Source: Rotaria socialis (Eukaryota; Rotifera; Eurotatoria; Philodinida; Philodinidae). Taken from it: a stretch of DNA of 64,000 nucleotides. The notes below the pieces were generated by a model, which saw only the letters and a list, made by a program, of their open reading frames with translations, ran no database searches and was not told the DNA's origin. Below are positions 1-12,027 of the stretch, one piece after another. Location of the stretch: contig CAJNYU010000279.1 of NCBI GenBank assembly GCA_905331475.1, positions 1-64,000 on the forward strand. The letters run 5' to 3'. The number at the start of each line of letters is the position of its first letter. Positions within the stretch are counted from its first letter, which is position 1. A program made the position numbers and the translations under genes.

Positions 1-434
1 CTTTGTTGCTGCTCACTCAAAACGAATCGTATCTTGATGAAAATTATACAATTCGATAGAAAAATGTTTTGTCTATTCCGGAATCTAAAAATCAGCTCAA
101 ACGGACTTCGGGAAGCGGAGAGATATTCGATATTTTTTATCAGATTTGAATATCGTGATGGAATTTGGAACAATCACTATATATGAAAGAATACGAGTGC
201 TCAAAAAGTTTTCATACCTCAATATTTTAAATCATCGACAGTTGTATGAAAAACACTATTTCTAAACTTCGAACCAGCGGTCTGCCTTAGATAGTCAAGA
301 AAACAATATTGTTTCTAAACTTTCTGTCTCCCCTTTTGTGTTAATTTGATCGTATAGAGAAGTAATATCTGTTTCATAAACAAGCTTAGCTGAAGAATCC
401 TGTCTCGTTTTTTTTTTCGATACCATTGACTTAG

Positions 435-705
435 ATGAATATGAATAAGAAACTACGTCAGCAACCACATGATTTATCTTATTATACAACATGGTGGTTA
501 CCACCACCAGCTTCGGTCTCATCTCAAAATATAATATTATTTGATTCAGATGATGATATTACTATAGATAGACATAAGAAAAAACAAGTAAATTATTTTT
601 TAAACTATTTCAACAATAAAAATGATATTTTTCATTTAGAAAACGACGACAAACGTTATGGCATCCACTTGCTGTATTCCAGTGAAAATATTTCGACAGA
701 AATAA
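435..705 (+). CDS. possible small two-exon gene, unknown product (72 aa)
   Basis: I do not recognise this product. A start codon at 435 lies directly behind a pyrimidine-rich tract ending in TTAG, an acceptor-like site. The reading frame runs 51 codons to a GTAAAT donor at 588. A 52-bp intron ending TTTAG at 639 leads to a second exon of 21 codons with a stop at 703-705. The intron size matches its neighbours. Exon 1 is rich in Gln, Tyr and Trp, then has an acidic SDDD run and a basic KKKQ end. Without splicing, the frame would continue to 800 instead. There is no signal peptide or known domain. It could be a chance reading frame; the acceptor-like site and the intron geometry are the only support. 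Confidence 0.35.
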
Positions 706-891
706 AAACCAGATTATGTATATTAGTATTAATTGGTAACACGTTTATAGTGAAAACACTAATAAAAAATGAACAAAAATATTGTAGAATTATTCAATAG
801 TGAACGAGCTAAACATTGTAACAAACAAAAAGATGATAGAAAAGTAACGAATTGATGTTTCAATTTCATTGATTAAATCTTTTCTTTTTAA

Positions 892-1653
892 TTATATATA
901 TTTCAATATATTAGTTTTTGTCCATTTTATCATTCCAAATGCATTCTTTTTAACCTTTTTGATCAAATTCATGAAAGTCACGACAAACTTTTGATTATTT
1001 AATTCTGTCGAGGCACTTTTCACAACCCAAAAAGTTTGAAAATCAACGACGATTGTTGCCCTATAACATAAGAAAAGAGATTTGAAAAATAAACACAGTT
1101 CTTGCAGTTAAAAATAATTACCAAAATTGAACTTGATCTTGACTATTCATGGATTTTGGTTTCTTCCATGTGAGTTCCAGCTGCTTCCATTTTTGAGGGG
1201 AACTATGTGTTATGCCATCGCCCTAAAAACAATGTCTAGTTAACGAAAGTAAGTTGAAGTATTATTTTTCACAAACAGTTGGACATTGTACAAGATGTGT
1301 TACTGATGGTATATCAATGAATGTACCTAGTGGTTCGTCACCATCGATTTTTCGACCTTGTACAAATATGCCTTTGATTGGTTGATTTGATTCGATTTGA
1401 ACTAGAGAATTTTACAAACAAAAGAACATTGCTTCATGGAAAAGTAAACTATTTTACTTGATATTGTTTCATTATCTGGATTCCATGCTGTATAAAATTT
1501 TGTTATTGGACTTGTTGTTGGTGGTTGTGGTTCAATATGATGATGATGAGGCACCATCGAACCGGTGCATACTTTTTTTGGTGCACCATTAGGATATGCA
1601 TAGATATGAAAAGTTAGCTGACATGCAGCAAAAACAAAAAAAAAAAGATTCAT
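892..1653 (-). CDS. secreted reeler-domain protein (196 aa)
   Basis: Four exons (1653-1458, 1401-1277, 1222-1122, 1060-892) join in frame into 196 residues. The N-terminus MNLFFFVFAACQ is a signal peptide; an in-frame ATG at 1668 is an alternative start. The mature protein opens with YPNGAPKKVC and a conserved GSMVPHHHH segment, typical of the reeler domain found in reelin N-termini and insect defence protein l(2)34Fc. Further domain motifs follow in order: IKGIFVQGRKIDG, LGTFIDIP, then GITHSSPQKWKQLELTWK and a VQFWATIVVDFQTFWVV strand pair. Family members are extracellular and some are immune-induced. The domain fills nearly the whole protein, so it resembles single-domain defence proteins rather than reelin itself. 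No DOMON or cytochrome b561 part follows, unlike ferric-chelate reductase 1. The ligand is unknown. Confidence 0.8.
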
Positions 1654-4600
1654 TGTTAAATGATACATGAATGAAAAAGATACATGTTGTTTATATAGAC
1701 ATATGGTTAGGATAAAGAATGAAAAGAATTCATCATGGCTCAAGTAGCTATTCGTTATCTTGTCTTTCCTCTCGTCTTCGCTCTCTCTCGTACACATATG
1801 CATGTCTGTATAATATACTTAGGTCGTTGAACACAAATTTATTACCCACCTGTAAACGACTTTATATAGCCGTGACCGTAAACGAAGTCGTTAAAATGCA
1901 TTTAGAAAAAAAAGGGTGAAGTAAAAGGTTGAATGTATATGGTTTCTGCGAACAAAAATGAATAAATAAGTGTTTTTTATTGTCTGCGATACGAAAAACA
2001 CAATATGCTGATATCGCTGAGTCATGTACGTCGTTGTATTTCTTCTATGCGTACAGTTGTCGATGGCTGTATCTACGTGACCTGAGTAATTGCGCACATT
2101 TTTTTGAATTTGAAAAACGAATCAACGAAACAGAGATTCATGACGAATAAAAGTCAACAAGAGATGAAAGAGAAATCGAAAGAAAATAAATTATTCATAT
2201 GTATATCATGGTGCGATACAGGCAAAATCATATTCTAACATATTTCTACATGCAAGAAAAATGTCTCGCGGTCAGCATTTTTCAACAGTGATAAAGATGG
2301 AAGAATAAATATAATATGACTATAGGAAACGAAAAATAATTACTTGTCAAATACTGTCGAGAACGAGAAACAAAGTAAATCAAGTGTAAATTTCGATATC
2401 TTTGTTTTATATGTCAAAGCGTCAAAAAACTTAACTATAAAAGCAATACAAATACAATCTAAATAGAAATGCATAAATTTGAACAAACACCAAGCAAACA
2501 GAACAATGAAAACCATAGAAACCGATCATTAACTACCGTTTTTCTTTCAAAAATCTCTTATATCTTTGCTCATTTCCTTTTTTAAAATTGCAATCGTTTA
2601 TCAAATACTTTTATGCGAAGCATTGTAAATTGAGTACACTTCACATAACTTCAGCTCTTCATTCGTCATTAAATCTAGTGTTTTTTTAGCACACTATTCT
2701 GAGAACAGTATAACCAAGTTTTAGTTTTGTTTCAAGATAACTGAATTTCAAGACCAGGAAAATTCCACTCATATTTTATTTTCGTAACTGATAAACACCT
2801 AAGGCCAGATTTGTTAAGAATTCTAGCTACAAGATATTAGATATAAATAGATTTATATTTAGTTTAAATAATCCTTAGTCACTCTTTCTTGAACAAATAC
2901 GCTATCAAATGGGACTTTTTCATGTGTGTTAAGCTTATTCATACATATAGATACTAATTTTACTAGGGTTAACTGGTATGTTGAAATTTTAAAGATCTTG
3001 ATTACAGCTACTGTGTAGGCGATAGATATTTCAGCCATTATTCTTATGTTACATTCGTATAGCTTAAGAATACGACTTTGTTCATATGAGACCAAGAAAA
3101 AATAATTTGAAGACGAGAAAAATGAAAGAAATATAAGCATATGTTTGAATTGTAAAACTATGTCTATGGATAGTTCGATGGAACAAATTTTATTTCCTAT
3201 ATGATAATAACAAACACGATCTATAAATGTAAACGATACACTTTAACTAAGAAAAAAACCATTGACTTTTGCTGCTGATTCGTAAGGATTTCATCTTCCT
3301 CGAAGATTTAACTTTTGCAAAAAAATTGAAATTGTGTTTCACTCAGAAAAGGATTCAGCAAAATTTTCTCTCCTATCGTAGGACTTCAGTGGAAATAAAT
3401 TAAATTTCAAAGCGAATTCAACACTATTTTCGTGTACCTTTTTCTTCAAATTGTATGAAACTATCTTTTTTGAGAACTTCGATTAACTCTATCATGAATG
3501 TTCTGCTTGAGTATGTTTTATTCTTGGCATCTGAATGGAAAAAAAACAGCACATCCAAACTTCTTCATTTTTTTGTTCAAAGCACGATATACATTAAAAA
3601 AATATTGAACCTCTCTAGTTGATTCACGATATAATTAATAAACTACAGTGTGACTAAACTTTCTCTTTGTGTGTCTGTTGATAGATAAAAGTGAGACTTT
3701 GTATTAGGTATGAGTTCTTAGTTTATTTTAACACTGACAAGTCACGCTCAACTATGGGAGAAATACAATATGAAACATCTCCTGAATTCCATAAGTGAAC
3801 TGTAAATAAGCTGCAAGTTTCGTCTAATTTAAGACACTCGTCTAGCATTTGCCACAGAACCTTTTCTCAATAGTATCACTGATTCTTTGAAGCTTCAATC
3901 ACAGTAGGCACTTTAAATGGTAAGTCTATTGCAACGAGTAGACGTATCAATCTTCAAAAACTGAGCCAGAGCAAGTTGATATATTTAATTAAATTCATAC
4001 GATGTGATTAGAATAATTTATTTTACTAATCATATGTAGAGGATGTATTTTCGTAAACAATTCATTCGTTAAAACGGTCACTCTATGTTTTATTCTTTAC
4101 ATATGCTCATCATAATTTAATAATAATAATAATAAGTCATCGCGAAATATTATTTTCCATTGCTTTAATTGAAGTCAAGATTCAACATATCAAAAAGCAA
4201 ATGAACCGCCGATTTCAACCACAAAATCTTAAGAAACAATATTCCGAAATTGATCGGAAAAGTTTTATGTAAAGACAAAACTTTTCCTATAATTAAATTC
4301 AAAGATAATTATGAAAGTTAATCAAACCCTCTTGTCGATTTACAGACATTTTCCCGTTGGTTACTAACGAGTGCTTCATTTAATAGTTACTATGCTTCTC
4401 TTATCACTTTCATTTGTTCAATACAAAAGGATCTATATTACCAGTGGCGGTGCGAAGGGCTAAAAGCAGGAGGAGATATTTTTTCAAAATGAGAGAATAT
4501 CACCGATATATTATACTCGAAGCGAGAGAAAATTTCATATAATTTTTGTCAAAATCGGAGACAATTGAGTTCATATTTTTTTCAAAAGCAGGAGGGGATA

Positions 4601-7600
4601 CCTTCCCCCAACTCTCCACCCTCTTGGTCGCACCGTCACTGTATATTACAATATATTATTGCGTTTGAAATAAATTTAAATGTATAAATTTACTTCAAGG
4701 CTTCGAGTTCTTCTTATCTTTTGGGTATGCATCTATTAGAGGTAGACACGTAGTACAAATGACTTCTACATCTTCTGTCGACAGCACGCACACACTCTTA
4801 AGTGGCATAAAATGTCTACGTTTGCAATATCGACGAAGTTTTTTTTTCTTCACATTTTACCATATTTAGTACATATCCATTCTTCAAGTGATCGTGTTAC
4901 CTCCTTGAATAATGAACGCTCAAATACTTGACATAGATATTTAATCATATTCTAGATACAAACAAATAAAAACAATGGCATATCGATCTATGACAATCTG
5001 TTTATTTCGATAGCAAACGTCTCAACAAATTGAGTACTGTCATTGAGTAAAATAGTAGCAACGTGACTATTCCAGAGTTTATCAGAAGACAGTGAAGTTT
5101 TCATCAAGACATTCAGATCAATTGAATAGACGTACCAAGCAATGTAATATGGAATTGAAATCAACGAGAAAAAAATAGAGATAAAAAAGAAAAGAAATAA
5201 AAGCAGCACGTAATCTCAAGATAAATAAAAAAAGGAAATGCATCTCTATCATGTAGTAATAAATAAATCAAATCGGTTCTCTGGTGATTATAGTACATCA
5301 GGGAGACGTTAATATTTATTAGAAATTCTCCGTATTATGAATTTCTTTTTTTGGCATAAAAAAAATCAGGAAAATGTGAAGGCTTCATATTTTAGGCGAT
5401 AAAGAGTAATGTTGACAGGTATTTTTCAAGCATCAATAAATAAGTCTGTCTAGTTCAAAACTTTCGACTTAAATCAACTGAGTATCTTTTGACTAGTTTC
5501 GATCTTGAAAATTATTTTTCTCTTCTATTTTGTTCATTCAGGCAATGTGAATCCATCATTCATCTTTTCAAATTATATATATATTTATGCGCCTTGTCTT
5601 ATATTTTATCTGGCCATAATAGTCAACATAATATTAATATTTCCGGAAAAAACATCTGCAATTGTGTATTTCTTTTCCACTTGATAAACCGATTTTCTCC
5701 CGGAGTGCATTAATGTAACGCAACTAATGAAGAATATTCTATTATTTACGTGTAAAAAGCTAACCTAGATGACTAGTTAGTGTTTCATTTAGCATTCAGT
5801 TTTTTTTTAAATCATTTACATATTCATCAAACTATCTTAATCCTTATTCCGGAAATATATAAAAGAAAAAAAAATGAAGTGATCACTTAGTGCGCACAAA
5901 AGATAACCAATGCATTTCAACCATTTTATCTACCCTCGAACTGAACTTTTGTTTCCTTTTTGTAATATCTATTTTTATTTTTATTCTTTTACTATATTCC
6001 TTCAAGTAGATTGCATGTATAAAAAAAATCTAGTATCTATCTATAACTCAAATAGAAAAACCATTGTTGAATTCAATATGATTTTAAAACTAATAGATAA
6101 AATTGTTCGTCTCCGACACTAAATAAATAATCTCCTATAATTAAAAGAATTCAAAAATATAAATTTTGAAATAATCACATAATAATATCATACTGGAAAA
6201 TGAAAATCATATATCCGACAGTTATTAAATGTTCCTAATTGAAAAAATGATTACTTTTGACTAAAAATAGAAAAAAGTAGATTCACTCTGATTATCTCGA
6301 TTTATCATAGCAAAAAACAACATTCTTTCAGAACTAATTAAAAACGATTTATTTCTATATTAACAATCGTATAACTAATCCAAATTTAAGGATATAATTA
6401 ATCCGATAAAATAAAAAATTAATTAAATCGTTTTACTTTATTGTCCCATGTATAGCAATACACATAAAACGCTGCGACAAAATATTGAAATCATTAGGAT
6501 ATATTTTCCGACATTTTGATACTAATATCACAGCTATATTACAATATGTCATTGCTCTATTATTGTTGATCGAAATGTTAATAGAAAGAAAATAAGTTTA
6601 TCAGCAGCTGTTAACAATAGAACATTGTAGTCGACATCAAACTAGCTATGTTATCTCGATAGATAGTTTAATGAAAAGTCGAATATTGAAATTTCTACTT
6701 TTTTCAGTCAAACCAAATAAATAAATAAATAAGATGCAATGCACCTTATAGAATAATATCAATATACATTATGATCATCATCAACGTCACAAATATTGAA
6801 ATTAAATGTCATCACTTATTATTTCATCAACAATCTTTATAACGATTTTAATATTCCTTAAAAGAAATTCGAAGTATTTTTCTTTGCAGTTTACTCAAAG
6901 TACTTGAATTAATTTTTTTAAATCCTCATTTACCTACGAAAATGCATAAACAATTTTTTCTTTTCTCTTTCTTTCTTTTTTCTTTTTCTATAGTTCTTTC
7001 TATTCGAACTTGTGAACACCTGGAAGGTAAATGTTTCAATTAATAAAAATGAATTATAAAACTTTGAAATTAAATTGAAAAAATGATAATGTTTTATCAT
7101 TTACATTTTTAATACCAACTTGAAATAATAAAGTGAGTTCATTTATATAACTCTTAAATGCTCATCAAGCGCGATAAATAAAGTTTGATTTATTTGAACA
7201 TTTTCCAAATTCAATGAACAATTTTGATTTAAAAGAATATTTCTCTTGTTTTACGCTTGAATGATCAACATGAAATCCTATTGAAATTTTCATTAATTAG
7301 GAAATTTTCATTTCAATCATAGAAAAAAAAATTATCTGATGAGTACTTTTTTGTGAGTGTCAACGAGTTCATTGAAATATTTGATCAATATTCATACATC
7401 AAAAAATGCATAATTATAGTTAATAATTAAAAACATGAATAGAGAAGTATTTTTAATAAAATAACAATATTTATTCTACTTCGTTCTTATCTATTTGATT
7501 CAGTTTCTCTAATTATTCATTGGTTATGAGTGCAGGACAAGAAGCATATTATAGAACAAAAAGTATAGCGCCATCACCAATTGCTTCGTTCTCTCTTTAC

Positions 7601-8766
7601 ACTCGGTCGACAGCGGTGATGACTAGAGATAGTTAACGACAACGAAGAAAAAAAACTGCCCGCCAACTCGACCGAGGCTCCCCGTCTGATTTATTAGACA
7701 TCTTCTCATTCCCTTTTTCTTTCTGTTCTGCATAGTCGTTCTTCTCTTTGACTAGAGCAACTATTTTCATCGTGGTTGTTAATATAATAATAATAATATT
7801 ATTTTCGAGAACAGTCTCTTCTCTATCTCTCTCTCTCTCTGTGGATAATATTACTTTTTTTTTCCGTATAACCAAACATATAGACACTCACACAGATAGA
7901 ATCTTGTAATCATTCAACTCATACCATTGGACAAGAATAAACAAAGACAGTTAAACTATATGGGTGACATTATACACATCTTTATTCAGTCTGTTCTCTC
8001 ATTTTTTTTCCTTAACCATCATTCACTCGATGCATTGGCGCGCGTACATGCACAATCGCCAAAGATGTGAATATACAGGAAGAGAGAAGAAATTCTTTTC
8101 GTCACTTTTTTTTCGTTTTCATTTTTTCGAATTTATCATCAGGGCAAACGAGCAGGAAAAGAAACAGAAAGAGTTGAAAGGACAGAATGCGAGCGAGTTT
8201 TTCTACTATTCATAGATGATTAAAAGTCAGATTAATTAGTTTGTCCTTGCTTCATTCATTTTCTTGCTTTTTTTTTCATTAGCCAGCAACATTGTTACGA
8301 TCAATGAAAGGTAAAACTTGAATATAAAACGAGAAAGATCCGTTAATCTCTTTTTAATTATTATTTCTTGTTCCACCGAAAAAAAAAAGAAAAAAAGTCA
8401 TTTGATTTTTTTTACTTTGATGAAAACAGATGAGAGAAATATTGAAAGACAAAGAAAAGGTTTGACTAACAAGAGTAAGCCAACCAGAGTAGATTACTTT
8501 TTGATTCTTATATATATGTCCGTGGCAAATCGGTTTGATCCATGCATATGCATATATATATATATATATGAGGTGGCAATTAAACTTGGCCTATCTCTCT
8601 TTTTTCTCTCCTCTCATATAACCCTTTATATATAAATATATTCTAATATGCAAATCGAGCGCGAATAAGCGAGGCTTGTATTCATGTTAATCGTCAATCA
8701 GTGAAACACTAAAATCATATTTCTCTTCTTCTTTTCTTTTTTTTTATAGACATTCATAGGTATTGT
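1654..8766. other. gene-poor interval with no supported coding gene
   Basis: About 7.1 kb of AT-rich sequence. The reading frames in it are short, lack recognisable domains and do not join through plausible splice sites. The one clear structure is the 200-bp transposon at 4442-4641. The last kilobase before the homeobox gene is rich in CT and polypyrimidine runs (for example 7821-7842) and has an (AT)9 run at 8552-8569. It may hold promoter or 5' untranslated exons of that gene: an AAAG|GTAAAA donor-like site lies near 8310 and a TATAG acceptor-like site at 8748. No tRNA or rRNA was seen. Confidence 0.5.
4442..4641. mobile_element. hAT-type MITE, 200 bp, with perfect 8-bp TSD
   Basis: The element begins CAGTGGCGGTGCGA and ends TCGCACCGTCACTG, giving 14-bp terminal inverted repeats with one mismatch. 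The 8 bp on each side are identical (TATATTAC at 4434-4441 and at 4642-4649), the target-site length of hAT-superfamily transposases. There is no coding sequence inside, so it is a non-autonomous MITE. The inner part holds two direct copies of a 16-bp AAAGCAGGAGGRGATA-like segment, near 4463 and 4585. An intact duplication suggests a fairly recent insertion. The transposase source is not in this window. Confidence 0.9.
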
Positions 8767-11290
8767 ATGATGACGATGGAAGCATCATCGAATAGTCGAG
8801 ATGGACTATCCTCATCATCATCAACAACTACTACTGCTACTATTACTTCATTACAGTTATCTGTTGAACAGTGGGAATTATTAAGACGTTTAAGAAATAG
8901 TCATCTATCGAAAACACAAATTATTCGAGCCTATGATGAACTTGATCGGCTTGATCGTGAACTTGGAAGTTTATTTAATAGTGCACCTCCTGTTCCGCCC
9001 ATTCCGTCTTCATGTACAAATGTTCCTTCAACCGATCCAGTATCGCCTTCAACATTAAATTCTCAACAAGTATCTCCACCATCATCAACATCTATAACCA
9101 ACAATAATAATAATAATAACAACAACAAACGACCACATAGTCATAGTGTTAATGGTGTAATACCTGGTAGACAATCGAATGGCTATCATTCATCACAAAG
9201 TCATCCGTCAACGTCATCATCACTTATTGGTCTACGGCCAACAAGAAATAGTAATAATGAACTAAATTCATCGATGATAAATCAACATGAAACAATAAAT
9301 CAAAATGATCTTGAAGAAGAAAATCGAGAATTACAAGAATTACTAGCGTAGGTTGATAAAGAAGAATATTTTCATTTTGGTATATCTTTACAAATGTCTC
9401 TTTCTCTCCTAATACGAGAAATTGAGCATAGAAGTGTTTAATTTGACAAAGAAAAGCGTCACAAAAATTAACAAATTCACAGCATTACTTTCCATTGTTA
9501 GGTGTAAAAGTGATACATTATTAATATCCATATCGTACTAGGTAGTTTCAAAACAAAATTTGACAATGTTCTTTTACTTTTTGAAACTAATCATTCTTCT
9601 ATTATGCATTGTTTTTTGATATCGTACAGATTTTAGAATCGTAAGCAAAATAAACATAAAATTTTTATTTCTTCTTTAGTAAAGGTGATGTTGCTATTCA
9701 TAATGAAATCTCTGTTTTTGTCTATCGGTATGATTTAAAGCAATCACAAATAGCTCGAATGGCAGGTGAGTTCTATTGATTTTTTTACTAAAAAATAAAA
9801 TATTAATAATTATTCGATTCGTTTTTCTTAAAGCTGTGAATCAAGCCTATGTGTCGAAATTTTTACGTGGTGATTTATTTGATTTATCAGAAAATGGTCG
9901 CATGGCCATCTGTCGATGGTACATAAGATATAGAAAAATTGTTCAATCTATGAGTAAGTTATACGAAATATTTTTCTTATCAATTATTTTTCTCATTAAA
10001 CATTTATTTGATCCATATTGGAGACATTAGCGATCATTAAAAAAATAAAGTACGAATACTTATGTTTAACTGATCGATTTGATCATATGTACATTATGAG
10101 TTGAATTTGTTTTTAATTATCAATTTATAGATGTACATATAGAAACACGTAGGCAAGAAAATGATAGTTAAATTGAATTTTTTTAATACGATCTTTGAAT
10201 GTCTTCATAGAAGCTAAGAAAATGTTATAATGCATAGAGATTTATAGAGCATGATCTCGTTTTATGTAATCAAGGATTAATCTTGTTCAGGAAATTAATG
10301 AGAAAATCGTAAACCTCTAAAGCTTATGCTATTTTAACAAAAAAATTGAAGTTCATATTTTTGATTCCCTTCGTACATAACTTTATCGTGTGAGAAACGA
10401 CGTAACTCTTCATATTTTTTATTTAGGTGGTAACCAACCATCAGCTGAATTATTAGCTAATTTAACATCATCATGTGAACCACCAACTAAAATTCCACGT
10501 CTTGGTGAATCTCAAATAAATAATAATGCATCTCCTGTTTCATTTGATACACCTAAGCGCACTCGATTTACCTTTCGACCTGAACATCTCGACGTAAAAA
10601 TCGATTGCATTCATACTAAGAACTAAACAATGAATAATAATTGTGTTGTTTTATTTAGATCCTTGAAAAAGCTTTTATTGATAATCCATATCCGGATCCA
10701 CGACGTCGTGAAGATCTAGCTCGTGCATGTAATGAAGCTCGAACACGAATCGATGGTTCAAATGAAGTATTAAATGAACGTGATCGTGTCACTGATGCCA
10801 TCGTCACACATTGGTTTCAAAATAAACGAAAAATGACCAAAAGTCAACGAGGTATTTATCAGTTATTTTAATAAACAAAAATTATTTTATTCGTTTAGTA
10901 TCAATGCAAGAAGAATCAATGCCACTAAGCATTTCAAATGGTAGTAATAATCATCCATCAACAATGTCAATGAATGATTTTGAAAGTACTAATGGTGATG
11001 ATGATATTCATATTCCTCAGCACCATCTTCAACAACAGCAGCAACATCAAAAATCAACTGTACCTGTTGTTGATGTCGACTGTTTTGATACACCATCATC
11101 ATTACTGGACCCACAGATGGCTGCATATCATGCTATAATGAGTCGTATGGTACCATTTGCAAATAATATTAATGGACATAATTTGTCAAAACGTTTTGTT
11201 AAACAAGAACCGATTTTAAAACAAGATGACTCGAGTAATGATGTCGAATCAAACTCTCAATCACCATTAAATGATCATTTATCGCCGTGA
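8767..11290 (+). CDS. HMBOX1: HMBOX1-like atypical homeobox protein (512 aa)
   Basis: Six exons (8767-9347, 9680-9765, 9834-9953, 10427-10593, 10659-10851, 10899-11290) splice in frame to 512 residues. Residues about 27-60 form an HNF1-type N-terminal helix motif (LSVEQWELLRRLRNSHLSK, then LDRLDREL). A POU-specific-like helical domain follows, encoded by exons 2-3 (QSQIARMAAVNQAYVSKFLR; SENGRMAICRWY). The atypical homeodomain starts at PKRTRFTFRPEHLD in exon 4 and ends in exon 5 with HWFQNKRKMTK. As in HMBOX1/HNF1, it carries extra residues before helix 3. HMBOX1 (HOT1) binds telomeric and other DNA in vertebrates and can repress transcription. The rest is Ser/Asn/Gln-rich and presumably disordered. 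HNF1 is the alternative; the spacing and the absence of an HNF1 activation region favour HMBOX1. An acceptor-like AG lies 17 bp before the ATG. Confidence 0.85.
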
Positions 11291-12027
11291 AAAATATTTA
11301 ATTAATCAAAATTTTTCTATACATATATATACATATATAAATATTAAAAATCTATTCTTGTTTATTCTAGTCTTTGTCTGTATCTGTGTAATGTATTCAT
11401 ATACATTCCTTTGTTTTCGTTTTCTTTTTGAATAGAAATATACTACAAGAACAATTTTCTTATATAGAATGAAATATATAATTACAATTATGATGATTTT
11501 TGTTAAAAGATCGATAAGAATTAAAAACCCTGTTGGCGAAGTACAGACAAGAACTGTATGATAAATTTTCTTTTACGTTTTCTATTCAGCTGGTGTAGCT
11601 ATTTATCAAGTGTGATGCCTTAATGAAATATTGCGCTTAGAATAACTAAAACTAACGTCACTGAATTATTTAATAAATTATGTTCTATAATGAATTACGT
11701 AGTTGACGTTAAAAATGAGTCTTTTTTGCTTGTAGAAATTTACGATATTGTAAAAGGTCAATCGGTATGGCGGCATGAGTTTCTTTCTTTTTTTCTAAAT
11801 AAACGTGCTACTAATTTAGTTTCATTCATTATTTTAATCAGACTCTCTTTTCATATATGAAAATTCTAATTAGTGTCTATAATATAATTTACATAAGAAG
11901 ATAAAAAGCGCAAAAAATAATTCTAATATAGAAAAGGAAATAAAGAAATAAATGCACAGTTATTAACAAATAACATATGTCCTGAGAAAAACATTCTAAT
12001 TACGATTTTTTTTTCTTGAAATACTTA
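11291..12027. other. convergent 3' intergenic region
   Basis: This 737-bp interval lies between the stops of the HMBOX1-like gene (+) and MUTYH (-). It holds AT-rich sequence with TA microsatellite tracts (around 11320-11340) and scattered AATAAA-like hexamers suitable for both 3' ends. No coding potential or structured RNA was seen. Confidence 0.5.

Noticed and set aside
240-300. GGTTCGAA-like T-loop on the minus strand, suggestive of a tRNA
   Set aside because: No matching acceptor stem, D-arm or anticodon arm can be built around it.
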